This document shows, piece after piece, positions 26,182 to 34,489 of a DNA stretch of 64,000 bases. Position 1 is the stretch's first letter; each line of letters begins with the position of its first letter. The notes below the pieces were generated by a model. That model was not told the origin of the DNA. It ran no database searches and was given only the letters and a program-made list of their open reading frames with translations. Both the position numbers and the translations under genes were made by a program. Origin of the DNA: Streptomyces rubellomurinus. GTDB lineage: Bacteria; Actinomycetota; Actinomycetes; Streptomycetales; Streptomycetaceae. The stretch covers positions 1-64,000 of the forward strand of contig NZ_JZKH01000010.1 in NCBI RefSeq assembly GCF_000961885.1. Reading direction: 5' to 3'.

Positions 26182-27444
26182 ATGGCAGGCACCGAATCGG
26201 AGCCCACAGGCGCACGCGACGCCTCGCTGCCGGCCCGCGCGAAGATCGCGGTCACGGCCGGGCGGGTCGCCGCCGCGGTGTCCCGCAAGGCCGGGCGCGG
26301 AAGCGGCTCGGTGATCGGCGGCAAGGTCGCCCTCAAGCTCGACCCCGACCTGCTCGCCACCCTCGCCGACCACCTGGACGTCGTCCTGGTCAGCGCGACC
26401 AACGGCAAGACCACCACCACCCGCCTGATCGCCGAGGCGCTGCGCGCCGCCGGCCCGGTGGTCTCCAACGCCCTCGGCGCCAACATGCCGGCCGGCATCA
26501 CCTCCGCCCTGGCGGGCGGCACCGACGCCCGCTTCGGCGTCATCGAGGTCGACGAGAAGTACCTGGCGACGGTCGCCCGCGACACCCGCCCCAAGGCGAT
26601 CGCCCTGCTCAACCTCTCCCGCGACCAGCTCGACCGCGCCGCCGAGACCCGGATGATGGCCGAGAAGTGGCGCGAGGGCCTGCAGGACACCGAGGCCGTG
26701 GTCATCGCCAACGCCGACGACCCGCTGGTGACCTGGGCCGCCTCCTCCTGCAAGAAGGTGGTCTGGGTGGCCGCCGGACAGGCCTGGAAGGAGGACGCCT
26801 GGTCCTGCCCCGCCTGCGGCGGCGTGATGCAGCGCCCCGGCGACGACTGGTTCTGCCAGGACTGCGGCTTCCGGCGCCCCAACCCGCACTGGGCGCTCCA
26901 GGGCACCCACGTGATCGACCCGCAGCGCGGCGCCTGGCCGATCCAGCTGCAGCTGCCCGGCCGGGCCAACCTGGCCAACGCCACCACCTCGGCCGCCGTC
27001 GCCGCCGTCTTCGGCGTCGCCCCGCAGGTCGCGCTGGAGCGGATGCAGTCGGTGGCCGCCGTGGCCGGCCGCTACGACGTCGTCCAGTACCAGGGCCGGG
27101 ACATCCGGCTGCTGCTGGCCAAGAACCCGGCCGGCTGGCTGGAGACGTTCTCGCTGATCGACGGCCCGCCGGCCCCGGTCATCCTGTCCGTCAACGCGCT
27201 CGACGCCGACGGCACCGACACCTCCTGGCTGTGGGACGTCGACTACGAGCGCCTCGCCGGGCACCCGGTGTTCGTGATGGGCCAGCGCAAGCTCGACCTG
27301 GCCGTGCGCCTGGAGGTCGCCGGGCTGCAGTTCCACGTCGTGGACTCGCTGGAGCAGGCCGTCCGGATGGCCCCGCCCGGCCGGATCGAGGCCATCGCCA
27401 ACTACACCGCCTTCCAGCAGCTGCGGAAGGTCGTGGCCGGCTGA
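26182..27444 (+). CDS. murT: Lipid II isoglutaminyl synthase, Mur ligase-like subunit MurT
   Basis: A 420-residue Mur-ligase-fold protein starting at ATG 26182, with AAGGAGG 11 bp upstream. The ATP-binding P-loop is 'SATNGKTTTTRLI' (about residue 70). A four-Cys zinc ribbon, 'CPACG...CQDCG' (about 212-233), interrupts the central domain, as is typical of MurT. The C-terminal DUF1727 domain completes it. With GatD it amidates the D-Glu of lipid II to D-isoglutamine, using glutamine as nitrogen source; MurT binds ATP and activates the carboxylate. gatD follows after 46 bp, so the pair forms an operon. Confidence 0.94.
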   Translation: MAGTESEPTGARDASLPARAKIAVTAGRVAAAVSRKAGRGSGSVIGGKVALKLDPDLLATLADHLDVVLVSATNGKTTTTRLIAEALRAAGPVVSNALGANMPAGITSALAGGTDARFGVIEVDEKYLATVARDTRPKAIALLNLSRDQLDRAAETRMMAEKWREGLQDTEAVVIANADDPLVTWAASSCKKVVWVAAGQAWKEDAWSCPACGGVMQRPGDDWFCQDCGFRRPNPHWALQGTHVIDPQRGAWPIQLQLPGRANLANATTSAAVAAVFGVAPQVALERMQSVAAVAGRYDVVQYQGRDIRLLLAKNPAGWLETFSLIDGPPAPVILSVNALDADGTDTSWLWDVDYERLAGHPVFVMGQRKLDLAVRLEVAGLQFHVVDSLEQAVRMAPPGRIEAIANYTAFQQLRKVVAG

Positions 27445-27490
27445 TGCCGCGCCCGAACGCCCAACTTTTCGTGATGGAAGGCCTTCGAGG

Positions 27491-28219
27491 ATGAGTGAGA
27501 GCAGCCTGCGCGTGGTCTGGGTCTACCCCGACCTGCTCAGCACCTACGGCGACCGCGGCAACGCCCTGGTCGTGGAGCGCCGGGCCCGCCAGCGCCACCT
27601 CAACGTGACCCGGATCGACGTCCGCTCCGACCAGGCGATCCCCACCAGCGGGGACATCTACCTGATCGGCGGCGGCGAGGACCGCCCGCAGCGGCTGGCC
27701 GCCGAGCGGCTGCGCGCCGACAGCGGCCTGGTCCGGGCCGCCGAGAACGGCGCGATCATCTTCGGCGTCTGCGCCGGCTTCCAGATCATGGGCCACGAGT
27801 TCATCAACGACCTCGGCGAGCGCGAGCCGGGCCTGGGCCTGCTCGACGTCTGGACCCGGCGCGGCGAGGGCGCCCGCTGCGTCGGCGACGTGCTGGCCGA
27901 CGTCGACCCGCAGCTCGGCCTGCCGCAGCTGACCGGTTTCGAGAACCACCAGGGCGTCACCCAGCTCGGCCAGGGCGTCCGCCCGTTCGCCACGGTCGGC
28001 GTCGGCCGGGGCAACGGCACCGGCGACGGCACCGAGGGCGCCTGGCGGGACACCGTCTTCGGCACCTACCTGCACGGCCCGGTGCTGGCCCGCAACCCCG
28101 CCGTGGCCGACATGCTGATCAAGCTGGCGCTGGACGTCAACGCCCTGCCGCCGGCCGACACCACCTGGTACGACGCGCTGCGCGCCGAGCGCATCGCGGC
28201 CACGACGCGCCCCGCGTAG
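27491..28219 (+). CDS. gatD: Lipid II isoglutaminyl synthase, glutamine amidotransferase subunit GatD
   Basis: A 242-residue class I glutamine amidotransferase-like protein (CobB/CobQ type). The nucleophile C94 is in 'FGVCAGFQ' and H195 is in 'GTYLHGPVLARN'. The oxyanion and glutamine-binding segment 'LIGGGEDRPQ' lies near residue 56. It supplies ammonia from glutamine to MurT, for amidation of peptidoglycan stem peptides at the inner face of the membrane. It is co-directional with murT and ends at a clear terminator. Confidence 0.94.
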   Translation: MSESSLRVVWVYPDLLSTYGDRGNALVVERRARQRHLNVTRIDVRSDQAIPTSGDIYLIGGGEDRPQRLAAERLRADSGLVRAAENGAIIFGVCAGFQIMGHEFINDLGEREPGLGLLDVWTRRGEGARCVGDVLADVDPQLGLPQLTGFENHQGVTQLGQGVRPFATVGVGRGNGTGDGTEGAWRDTVFGTYLHGPVLARNPAVADMLIKLALDVNALPPADTTWYDALRAERIAATTRPA

Positions 28220-28237
28220 TACTCCGCGACGCCCCGA

Positions 28238-28264
28238 CCGGTTGCCCGCAATGCGGGCAACCGG
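28238..28264 (+). terminator. Terminator of murT-gatD
   Basis: A perfect 12-bp stem (28238-28249 with 28253-28264) and a 3-nt loop, 18 bp after the gatD stop. Confidence 0.8.
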
Positions 28265-28569
28265 CCCGCGGGCGGCCCCGGACGTACGACAATGGGGCTG
28301 CCTACTGCACACCCTCCTCGGCAGCAGGCTGCACTTCCACGCGGGGGCGCCGACGGCGCCGCTCCCGCGTCGGCTCCTGCCCGGCCGGACCAGGGGCCGT
28401 ATGCTCGACTTCGCGGCCGTTTTCGGGCGTTCCGTCCGGATTCGGCCGGTCCTCCACCTCGCGGCCACCTCCCCGCCACTGCGGTGCGGGAGCGCCCCGC
28501 CACGGTGGCGGCTCGTCGTTCCAGCCTGTAGTCCGGCCGTTCCTCGGTTGCTCGGGAGTTGCAAAGCTA
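28265..28569 (+). promoter_or_regulatory. Upstream region of pfkA
   Basis: A 305-bp interval with no supportable gene, which should hold the pfkA promoter and leader. A G-rich Shine-Dalgarno site (GGGAG, 28554-28558) precedes the ATG. No repeat or riboswitch-like fold is evident. Confidence 0.4.
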
Positions 28570-29595
28570 ATGCGTATCGGAGTGCTGACCAGCGGCGGTG
28601 ACTGCCCCGGACTGAACGCCGTGATCCGTTCCGTGGTGCACCGGGGGGTGGTCGACCACGGCGACGAGATCATCGGGTTCCAGGACGGCTGGCGAGGTCT
28701 CCTGGAGGGCGTCCACCGCCCGCTGACCCTCGACTCGGTGAGCGGCATCCTCGCCCAGGGCGGCACCGTCCTCGGGTCCTCCCGGGTGCAGCCCAGCCAC
28801 CTGCGGGACGGGGTCGAGCGGGCCAAGAAGTACTGCTCCGACCTCGGCATCGACGCCGTCATCCCGATCGGCGGCGAGGGCACCCTGAAGGCCGCCAAGC
28901 TGATGAGCGACGCCGGGCTCCCCGTCGTCGGCGTCCCGAAGACCATCGACAACGACATCGCCGCCACCGACGTCACCTTCGGCTTCGACACCGCCGTCTC
29001 GGTCGCCACCGAGGCACTGGACCGGCTGAAGACCACCGCCGAGTCCCACCAGCGGGTCATGGTCGTCGAGGTCATGGGCCGGCACACCGGCTGGATCGCG
29101 CTCAACGCCGGCATGGCGGCCGGCGCGCACGCCATCGTCGTCCCGGAGCGCCCCTTCCACATCGACAAGCTGACCGACGTCGTGCGCGAGCGCTTCGACC
29201 GGCAGAAGAAGTTCGCGATCGTGGTCTGCGCCGAAGGCGCCAAGCCCGAGCCCGGCACCATGCACTGGGAGGAGGGCAGCAAGGACATCTACGGCCACGA
29301 GCGGTTCACCGGCATCGCCACCCAGCTCTCCCGCGAGCTGGAGCACCGCCTCGGCAAGGAGGCCCGCCCGGTGATCCTCGGCCACACCCAGCGCGGCGGC
29401 ACCCCGACCGCCTACGACCGGGTGCTCGCCACCCGCTTCGGCTGGCACGCCGTCGAGGCCGTCCACAAGGGCGCCTTCGGGCACATCACCGCGCTGCAGG
29501 GCACCAACATCAACCTGGTCCCGCTGGCCGAGGCGGTCGCCGAGCTGAAGACCGTCCCGCAGGAGCGCTACCAGGAGGCCGAGACGGTCATCTGA
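28570..29595 (+). CDS. pfkA: 6-phosphofructokinase
   Basis: A 341-residue group III phosphofructokinase, phosphorylating fructose-6-phosphate to the 1,6-bisphosphate. Motifs in order: 'GGDCPGLNAVIR' at the N-terminus, 'IGGEGTLKAA' around residue 98, 'VPKTIDNDIAATD' around 117, 'MGRHTGWIAL' around 170, and 'LGHTQRGGTPTAYDR' near the C-terminus. The Gly in 'GGEGT' is the ATP-type residue, whereas PPi-dependent enzymes have Asp there. The Lys in 'PKTIDND' is the PPi-type residue. This mixture is known for streptomycete ATP-dependent Pfk. It is monocistronic and ends at two hairpins. Confidence 0.93.
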   Translation: MRIGVLTSGGDCPGLNAVIRSVVHRGVVDHGDEIIGFQDGWRGLLEGVHRPLTLDSVSGILAQGGTVLGSSRVQPSHLRDGVERAKKYCSDLGIDAVIPIGGEGTLKAAKLMSDAGLPVVGVPKTIDNDIAATDVTFGFDTAVSVATEALDRLKTTAESHQRVMVVEVMGRHTGWIALNAGMAAGAHAIVVPERPFHIDKLTDVVRERFDRQKKFAIVVCAEGAKPEPGTMHWEEGSKDIYGHERFTGIATQLSRELEHRLGKEARPVILGHTQRGGTPTAYDRVLATRFGWHAVEAVHKGAFGHITALQGTNINLVPLAEAVAELKTVPQERYQEAETVI

Positions 29596-29609
29596 CCGTC
29601 CGCCCCTCC

Positions 29610-29646
29610 GGCGCCCCCGGACGCGAAGTCCCGCTCCGGGGGCGCC
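29610..29646 (+). terminator. Terminator after pfkA
   Basis: A perfect 12-bp stem (29610-29621 with 29635-29646) with a 13-nt loop, 14 bp past the pfkA stop. Confidence 0.7.
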
Positions 29647-29705
29647 CGGACGTGTTCCTCCACCGGGACACCCCGAACACCCCGTCCGCATCGGCGTCGT
29701 GCGAC

Positions 29706-29756
29706 CGGCCCGCGACGCGGACCCGCCGGTGGTCGGCGGGTCCGCGTCGCGGGCCG
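29706..29756. terminator. Very strong bidirectional terminator hairpin
   Basis: A perfect 23-bp stem (29706-29728 with 29734-29756) and a 5-nt loop, between convergent pfkA and the secreted crystallin-like gene. It is the longest uninterrupted stem found by eye in the window. Confidence 0.85.
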
Positions 29757-29778
29757 TGTCCCCCGGTCGGGGGTGGCG

Positions 29779-30138
29779 TCAGGCCGGGACGACCCGGTAG
29801 CTCTGGGCCGGGAAGGGCAGGTTGGACTGGGCGAGCGAGCCGCTGAGCCACGAGTAGCTGCCGGTGCAGCCCGCGCCGGGGTAGAGCTGCACGGAGGCGG
29901 AGCCGTTGGCGACCTGGACCGACCGGGCGGGCGTCGACAGGGCGTGGCAGGTACCGAAGTCGTTGAGGTCGACCGTGGTCACCGCGCCGCTCCCGCCGGT
30001 GCCCGTGTAGAGGTAGGCGCCCGGCTGCAGCGGAGGCCAGCCGGCGGCCTGCGCCCCTCCGGCGCCGAGGCCCAGCACGGCCGCGGCCACGGCGGCCGTG
30101 ACGGCCGAACTGCGGAGCACCGCCTTGGGAGTGAACAT
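29779..30138 (-). CDS. Small secreted protein, beta/gamma-crystallin or I36-inhibitor-like
   Basis: A 119-residue precursor from ATG 30138, with GGAAGG upstream. A signal peptide of about 33 residues ends at 'GGAQAAG'. The mature part (about 85 residues) has one Cys pair and alternating strands typical of the two-Greek-key crystallin fold: 'AYLYTGTGGSGAVTTVDLND', then 'VQLYPGAGCTGSYSWLSGSL'. Streptomycete secreted metalloprotease inhibitors (family I36, SMPI-like) use this fold, so an inhibitor is possible but not shown. It is monocistronic, and the 23-bp hairpin lies directly downstream. Confidence 0.72.
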   Translation of the reverse strand: MFTPKAVLRSSAVTAAVAAAVLGLGAGGAQAAGWPPLQPGAYLYTGTGGSGAVTTVDLNDFGTCHALSTPARSVQVANGSASVQLYPGAGCTGSYSWLSGSLAQSNLPFPAQSYRVVPA

Positions 30139-30488
30139 GTGAACCACCTTCCAATCGTGTGAGGGTGTTGCGGGACCGGCCTCCATCGTTCGTCCCGAAC
30201 CTTCCTTCCGCATCAGTCATTTGACTGTACGTCGATCATCGGATCGCACGGCTTCGGAAGCGGCGCGCGAGGGCTGCTACAGTCGAGGGGACCTGTAGTC
30301 GTGTGATCGAGGAGTGGCAGACGTGGCGGGTGACGACGACATCTCCGGGTGAGATCCGGATCTGACGGCCACCGGCCGGTGCTCCAGCAGCGCCGCCGAG
30401 GTGGTCCGTTTCGTCGTACCCCTTTTCCCGTCCCCGCCCAGGGCAGAGGCCCGCCTTCCTGCCCTCGCTCTCCTTCGAGGTCATCTCC
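30139..30488 (+). promoter_or_regulatory. Promoter and leader region of the ABC-F gene
   Basis: A 350-bp interval. A TTGACT (30221-30226) and a TACAGT (30278-30283) are plausible promoter elements, although they are not spaced as one promoter. From 30309 on there is a leader peptide frame with its own ribosome-binding site. Two palindromes follow, ATCCGGAT around 30353 and CACCGGCCGGTG around 30370. This arrangement fits ribosome-mediated attenuation, which is common for ABC-F resistance genes. Confidence 0.5.
30323..30352 (+). CDS. 9-codon leader peptide upstream of the ABC-F gene
   Basis: GTG 30323 follows GAGGAG (30309-30314) with an 8-bp spacer and encodes MAGDDDISG, ending at TGA 30350-30352. 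A strong ribosome-binding site before such a short frame suggests it is translated as a sensor of ribosome stalling. The stop lies 136 bp before the ABC-F start. Confidence 0.5.
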   Translation: MAGDDDISG

Positions 30489-32123
30489 ATGTCCGACGCT
30501 GCCGTCGTCTGCTCGAACGTCTCCTTCGCCTGGCCCGACGACACCCCGGTCTTCCACGACCTGTCCTTCACCGTTCCCGCCGGCCGCACCGGCCTGGTCG
30601 CCCCCAACGGCTCCGGCAAGAGCACCCTGCTCAAGCTGATCGCCGGCGAACTCCGGCCCGCCACCGGCTCGGTGACGGTCACCGGCAGGCTCGGGCACCT
30701 GCGCCAGAGCCTGCCGCTGAGCGCCGACCTCACCGTCGCCGAGGTGCTCGACGTCGCCGGGATCATCCGCGCCATCGACGCCGTGGAATCCGGGGACGTC
30801 GACGAGCGGCACTTCACCACCATCGGCGACGACTGGGACATCGAGGAGCGCACCCGCGCCCAGCTCGACCGGCTCGGCCTGACCGGCCTGACCCTGGACC
30901 GCAGCCTGAGCACGCTCAGCGGCGGCCAGATCGTCTCCCTCGGCCTCGCCGCCCAACTCCTCAAGCGCCCCGACGTGTTGCTGCTCGACGAGCCGACCAA
31001 CAACCTCGACGCGCGCGCCCGGCACCAGCTCTACGACGTGCTGACGGACTTCACCGGCTGCCTGCTGCTGGTCAGCCACGACCGCGCGCTGCTGGACCGC
31101 ATGCAGTCCATCGCCGAACTCGACGCCGGCGAACTGCGCTTCCACGGCGGCAACTTCACCGCCTACCAGGAGGCCGTCCGGGCCGAGCAGGAGGTCGCCG
31201 AGAAGAACGTCCGCAACGCCGAGCAGGAACTCAAGCGCGAGAAGCGGGAGATGCAGCAGGCCCGCGAACGCGCCGAGCGCCGCCAGAGCAACGCCGCCCG
31301 CAACCTCAAGAACGCCGGCCTGCCCCGCATCTTCGCCGGAACCATGAAGCGCGGCGCCCAGGAGTCCGCCGGCCGGGCCGGGCAGACGCACGCGGCCCGG
31401 GTCAGCGAGGCGAGGGCCCGGCTCGACGAGGCCGGACGAGCCCTGCGCGAGGAGCAGCGCCTCGCCCTGGACCTGCCCGACACCCAGGTGCCCGCCGGAC
31501 GCAACCTCTTCCTCGGCGAGGGGCTGCAGGTGCGCCACGCCGGCCGGCCGGTGTTCGCCGACCACGGCGTCGACCTGAGCATCCGCGGCCCCGAGCGGAT
31601 CGCGCTGACCGGGCCCAACGGCGCCGGGAAGAGCACCCTGCTGTGCCTGGTCACCGGCGAACTCGCCCCGGACGGCGGGGAGATCAGGCGCAGCGACGGT
31701 CGGATCGCGTACCTCTCCCAGCGCCTGGACCTGCTGGACCTCGACCGCACCGTGGCGGAGAACTTCGCCGCCTTCGCCCCCGAGCGGCCCGAGGCGGAGC
31801 GGATGAACCTGCTCGCCCGCTTCCTGTTCCGCGGCGCCCGCGCCCACCTGCCGGTCGGGGTGCTGTCCGGCGGGGAGCGGCTGCGCGCCACCCTGGCCTG
31901 CGTGCTGTGCGCGGAACCGGCGCCGCAGCTGCTGCTGCTCGACGAGCCGACCAACAACCTCGACCTGGTCAGCGCGGGCCAGTTGGAGAGCGCGCTGAAC
32001 TCCTACCGGGGCGCGTTCCTGGTGGTCAGCCACGACGAGCGCTTCCTCGCCGAGATCGGGGTGAACCGCTGGCTCCGGCTGGCCGACGGCGGGCTGGAGG
32101 AGGGCGCGGCCCCGGCGGTGTGA
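30489..32123 (+). CDS. ABC-F family ribosome-protection-type ATPase
   Basis: A 544-residue protein with two ABC domains and no membrane segments. The first domain has Walker A 'APNGSGKSTLLKL', signature 'LSTLSGGQIVSLGLA' and Walker B 'LLLDEPTNNLD'. A charged interdomain linker (about 235-330, 'KREKREMQQARERAERRQSN') and a second domain with 'GPNGAGKSTLL', 'LSGGERLRATLA' and 'LLLDEPTNNLD' follow. ABC-F proteins bind the ribosomal E site. Resistance-type members dislodge macrolide, lincosamide or streptogramin drugs, and other members act in translation. The linker is of intermediate length; drug specificity cannot be read. An upstream leader suggests antibiotic-inducible control. There is no antibiotic cluster next to it. 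Confidence 0.9.
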   Translation: MSDAAVVCSNVSFAWPDDTPVFHDLSFTVPAGRTGLVAPNGSGKSTLLKLIAGELRPATGSVTVTGRLGHLRQSLPLSADLTVAEVLDVAGIIRAIDAVESGDVDERHFTTIGDDWDIEERTRAQLDRLGLTGLTLDRSLSTLSGGQIVSLGLAAQLLKRPDVLLLDEPTNNLDARARHQLYDVLTDFTGCLLLVSHDRALLDRMQSIAELDAGELRFHGGNFTAYQEAVRAEQEVAEKNVRNAEQELKREKREMQQARERAERRQSNAARNLKNAGLPRIFAGTMKRGAQESAGRAGQTHAARVSEARARLDEAGRALREEQRLALDLPDTQVPAGRNLFLGEGLQVRHAGRPVFADHGVDLSIRGPERIALTGPNGAGKSTLLCLVTGELAPDGGEIRRSDGRIAYLSQRLDLLDLDRTVAENFAAFAPERPEAERMNLLARFLFRGARAHLPVGVLSGGERLRATLACVLCAEPAPQLLLLDEPTNNLDLVSAGQLESALNSYRGAFLVVSHDERFLAEIGVNRWLRLADGGLEEGAAPAV

Positions 32124-32158
32124 GCCGGCGCCGGTCGGGCCGCCCTACCGGCAACGGC

Positions 32159-33133
32159 CTACCGGCGGTCGGCCCGGTGTGCGGGCGGGAGTCCGGGTGG
32201 GAGTCCGGCCGGGAGTGCGGGCGGTTCGGGCAGCCAGTCGCGGGTGGGGTCGTACTCCAGCCAGCGGCTGCGCCCGGCCTCCTCGGCGCAGGCGGCGGCG
32301 AGGTCGTTCAGCCCCGGGTGCCCGTTCCCGGTGCACCACAGCAGCGACCAGGCGTACAGCGGCGTGGGGTCGACCAGCGGGACGGAGCGCAGCCCCGGCA
32401 CGTCCGGCAGCGGCACGTCGGCGGGCACCAGCGCGAACGCCCTTGGCTCGCCCGCCACTTCGGCCAGGAAGTGGGCGAGGCCCAGGTTGACGCCGGTGGC
32501 CGTGCGCCGGACGCCGAACCGGTCGGCGAACCGCCGCAGGAAGTCGAGCCGGTCCAGCGCGCCGGGCGCCAGGAGCGTGCTGTCGCTCAACTGGTCCGGC
32601 CGCAGGGCCGGTTCGGCCGCGAGCGGGTGGTCGGTGCTCAGCACGGCGTCCACCGGTTCGAGCCGGACGAGGCGGTGGGCGAGCCCGGCGGGCAGCGGCG
32701 GGTGGACCCGGCCGAAGGCCGCGTCGATGTCGCCGTGCAGCAGCGCGGCCGTCGCCGAGGGCAGGTCGCGCCCGTGCCCCAGGGCCAGTTCCCCGGCCCG
32801 TCCGGCGACTTGGGCCAGGGTGCGCAGCGGCGCGTAGAGGTGCCCCCAGACGTCCACGCGCAGCGGACGGTCCGTCCCGGACACCGCCGCGACCGCGGCG
32901 TCGGCGGCGGCCACGGCCTGCCGGGCGGGCGGCAGGAAACGCCGCCCGGCCTCGGTGAGGCGCACCCCGTTGCCGCCGCGGTGCAGGAGCTCGGCGCCGA
33001 GCAGGGACTCCAGCCGCGCGATCCGCTTGGACAGCGCCTGCTGCGAGATGCCGAGCGCGGCGGCCGCCCGGCCGAAGTGCAGTTCCTCGGCGGTGCGCAC
33101 GAAGGCCCGCACCTGCGCCACGTCGAGATCCAT
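32159..33133 (-). CDS. LysR-family transcriptional regulator
   Basis: A 324-residue regulator from ATG 33133. Residues 1-60 form the LysR winged helix ('VRAFVRTAEELHFGRAAAAL' with 'ISQQALSKRIARLE'). Residues 90-300 form the periplasmic-binding-like effector domain. The C-terminus is extended by Pro-rich 'LPAGLPPGLPP' repeats. It diverges from a quinone-oxidoreductase-type gene, with about 80 bp between starts, so it most likely controls that gene. The gap contains ACAAC and GTTGT arms that could be part of a LysR site. The ABC-F gene converges with it at a 35-bp gap. Confidence 0.9.
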   Translation of the reverse strand: MDLDVAQVRAFVRTAEELHFGRAAAALGISQQALSKRIARLESLLGAELLHRGGNGVRLTEAGRRFLPPARQAVAAADAAVAAVSGTDRPLRVDVWGHLYAPLRTLAQVAGRAGELALGHGRDLPSATAALLHGDIDAAFGRVHPPLPAGLAHRLVRLEPVDAVLSTDHPLAAEPALRPDQLSDSTLLAPGALDRLDFLRRFADRFGVRRTATGVNLGLAHFLAEVAGEPRAFALVPADVPLPDVPGLRSVPLVDPTPLYAWSLLWCTGNGHPGLNDLAAACAEEAGRSRWLEYDPTRDWLPEPPALPAGLPPGLPPAHRADRR

Positions 33134-33213
33134 GGCCCCCAGCGTAGGCGACAACCGACGGCTGTCGGCCTCGCTCGTTCGTTGTTGGATCGCCGGGCGG
33201 CCGCGGCGGTTGC

Positions 33214-34143
33214 ATGGTCCCCATGCAGAGACTGATTCCCACCGCGGAGCCCACCCGTCCCGTCGCCTTCGCCGACGCCTCCCAGCCCGTCCCGGAGCCC
33301 GACGAGGCCCTGATCAAGGTCGAGGCGTTCGCCCCCAACCGGGGCGAGACCTTCCTCCTCGAACGCCCCCGGCCGCAGTGGCTGCCGGGCAAGGACATCG
33401 CCGGGCTGGTCGTCCAGGCGGCGGCGGACGGCTCCGGCCCCGGCGTCGGCACCCGGGTCGTCGGGCACCCGCCGCAGGGCGGCTGGGCCGAGTACGCCGC
33501 CGTGCCCACGCACTCGCTCGCGGTGCTCCCGGACGGCGTCGACAGCGTACGGGCGGCGGCCCTGCCGCTGGCCGGGATCACCGCCCTGCGGCTGCTGCGC
33601 ACGGCCGGCTCGCTGACCGGCCGGCGGGTGCTGCTGACCGGCGCCTCGGGCGGCGTCGGCCACTACGTCACCGAGCTGGCCGTGGGGGCCGGCGCGGAGC
33701 TGACCGCGGTGACGGCCACGCCGGCGCGCGGCGCGCGGCTCGCGGCCCTGGGCGCCCGGGTGGTCCACGACGTCGCGGCCGCCCAGGGGCCGTTCGACGT
33801 CGTGCTGGAGTCCACCGGCGGGCCGAACCTGCCCGTCGCCCTGTCGAAGGTGCGCCCGGGCGGCCTGCTCGTCTGGTTCGGCCAGGCGAGCCGCACCCCC
33901 GCGACCCTCGACTTCTTCGACCTGCTCAACGGGCCCGAGCGCGTGACGATCCAGCACTTCCACTACGCCGGAGCCCCGTACGGCGACGACCTCGCGGCAC
34001 TGGTGAGCCTGGTGGAGCAGGACCGGCTGCACCCGGAGATCGGCCGCACCGAGGACTGGGCGCGGACCGCCGAGACCCTGGTCGACCTGCGGGAGCGCCG
34101 GATCCGCGGCAAGGCCGTCCTGCTGACCGGCGGAGGACGATGA
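33214..34143 (+). CDS. Zinc-independent MDR alcohol dehydrogenase / quinone oxidoreductase
   Basis: About 309 residues from ATG 33214 (a second ATG at 33223 is also possible; neither has a clear Shine-Dalgarno site). It is a medium-chain dehydrogenase: an N-terminal GroES-like domain with 'WLPGKDIAGLVVQ', then a Rossmann domain with the NADPH-binding 'LLTGASGGVGHYVTELA'. The Cys/His ligands of the catalytic and structural zincs are absent, which places it with zeta-crystallin-type quinone oxidoreductases. The substrate is unknown. It diverges from the LysR gene, its probable regulator. Confidence 0.88.
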   Translation: MVPMQRLIPTAEPTRPVAFADASQPVPEPDEALIKVEAFAPNRGETFLLERPRPQWLPGKDIAGLVVQAAADGSGPGVGTRVVGHPPQGGWAEYAAVPTHSLAVLPDGVDSVRAAALPLAGITALRLLRTAGSLTGRRVLLTGASGGVGHYVTELAVGAGAELTAVTATPARGARLAALGARVVHDVAAAQGPFDVVLESTGGPNLPVALSKVRPGGLLVWFGQASRTPATLDFFDLLNGPERVTIQHFHYAGAPYGDDLAALVSLVEQDRLHPEIGRTEDWARTAETLVDLRERRIRGKAVLLTGGGR

Positions 34144-34489
34144 CCGGCGCGAGGTCACGCGGAGCGCGCCGGGAGGGGGGACCGCCCGGCGCGCTCCCGG
34201 CGTAGCGGCGCACACTGTGGACGCCCGTGACGCAGGCTTTGCAATTGCATGACAAGCGCCTGCGAATGCTTCCCTCGCCGCCGATCATGATCACAGAATG
34301 TCTCGACACCAGGCCGCGATCACCTCCGATTCCGAGGGATCGGCCGCGCGTTTCCATCCCGCAGAAAGCCACGTCGAGCATGCGCAGAACCGGCCCACCG
34401 CCACCCGCCCCCCGCACCGCGCCCGGTACGGCCCCGAGCGCCGCACCGCGTACCGCGACCGCCGTACCGGCGCGCGGGAAGGCGGGGCC
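34144..34489 (+). promoter_or_regulatory. Upstream region of the ABC importer operon
   Basis: A 346-bp interval without a convincing gene. An open frame runs through it in phase with the permease, but its residues are low-complexity Arg/Pro-rich and the permease fold begins only after 34490. It contains a nested palindrome (34231-34264), listed separately. Confidence 0.4.
34231..34264. promoter_or_regulatory. Nested palindrome, possible operator of the ABC importer
   Basis: Outer arms CGCAGGC (34231-34237) and GCCTGCG (34258-34264) enclose the 10-bp palindrome TGCAATTGCA (34240-34249). AT-rich TTGCAATTGCATGACAA stands out in this GC-rich DNA. TTGCAA followed after 5 nt by TGACAA partly resembles the Nur box (tTGCaa-N5-ttGCAA) of the streptomycete nickel regulator. 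Confidence 0.35.

Noticed and set aside
30489..32123. The ABC-F gene as an antibiotic exporter
   Set aside because: There are no transmembrane segments or partner permease. Two ABC domains joined by a charged linker are diagnostic of the soluble ribosome-binding class.
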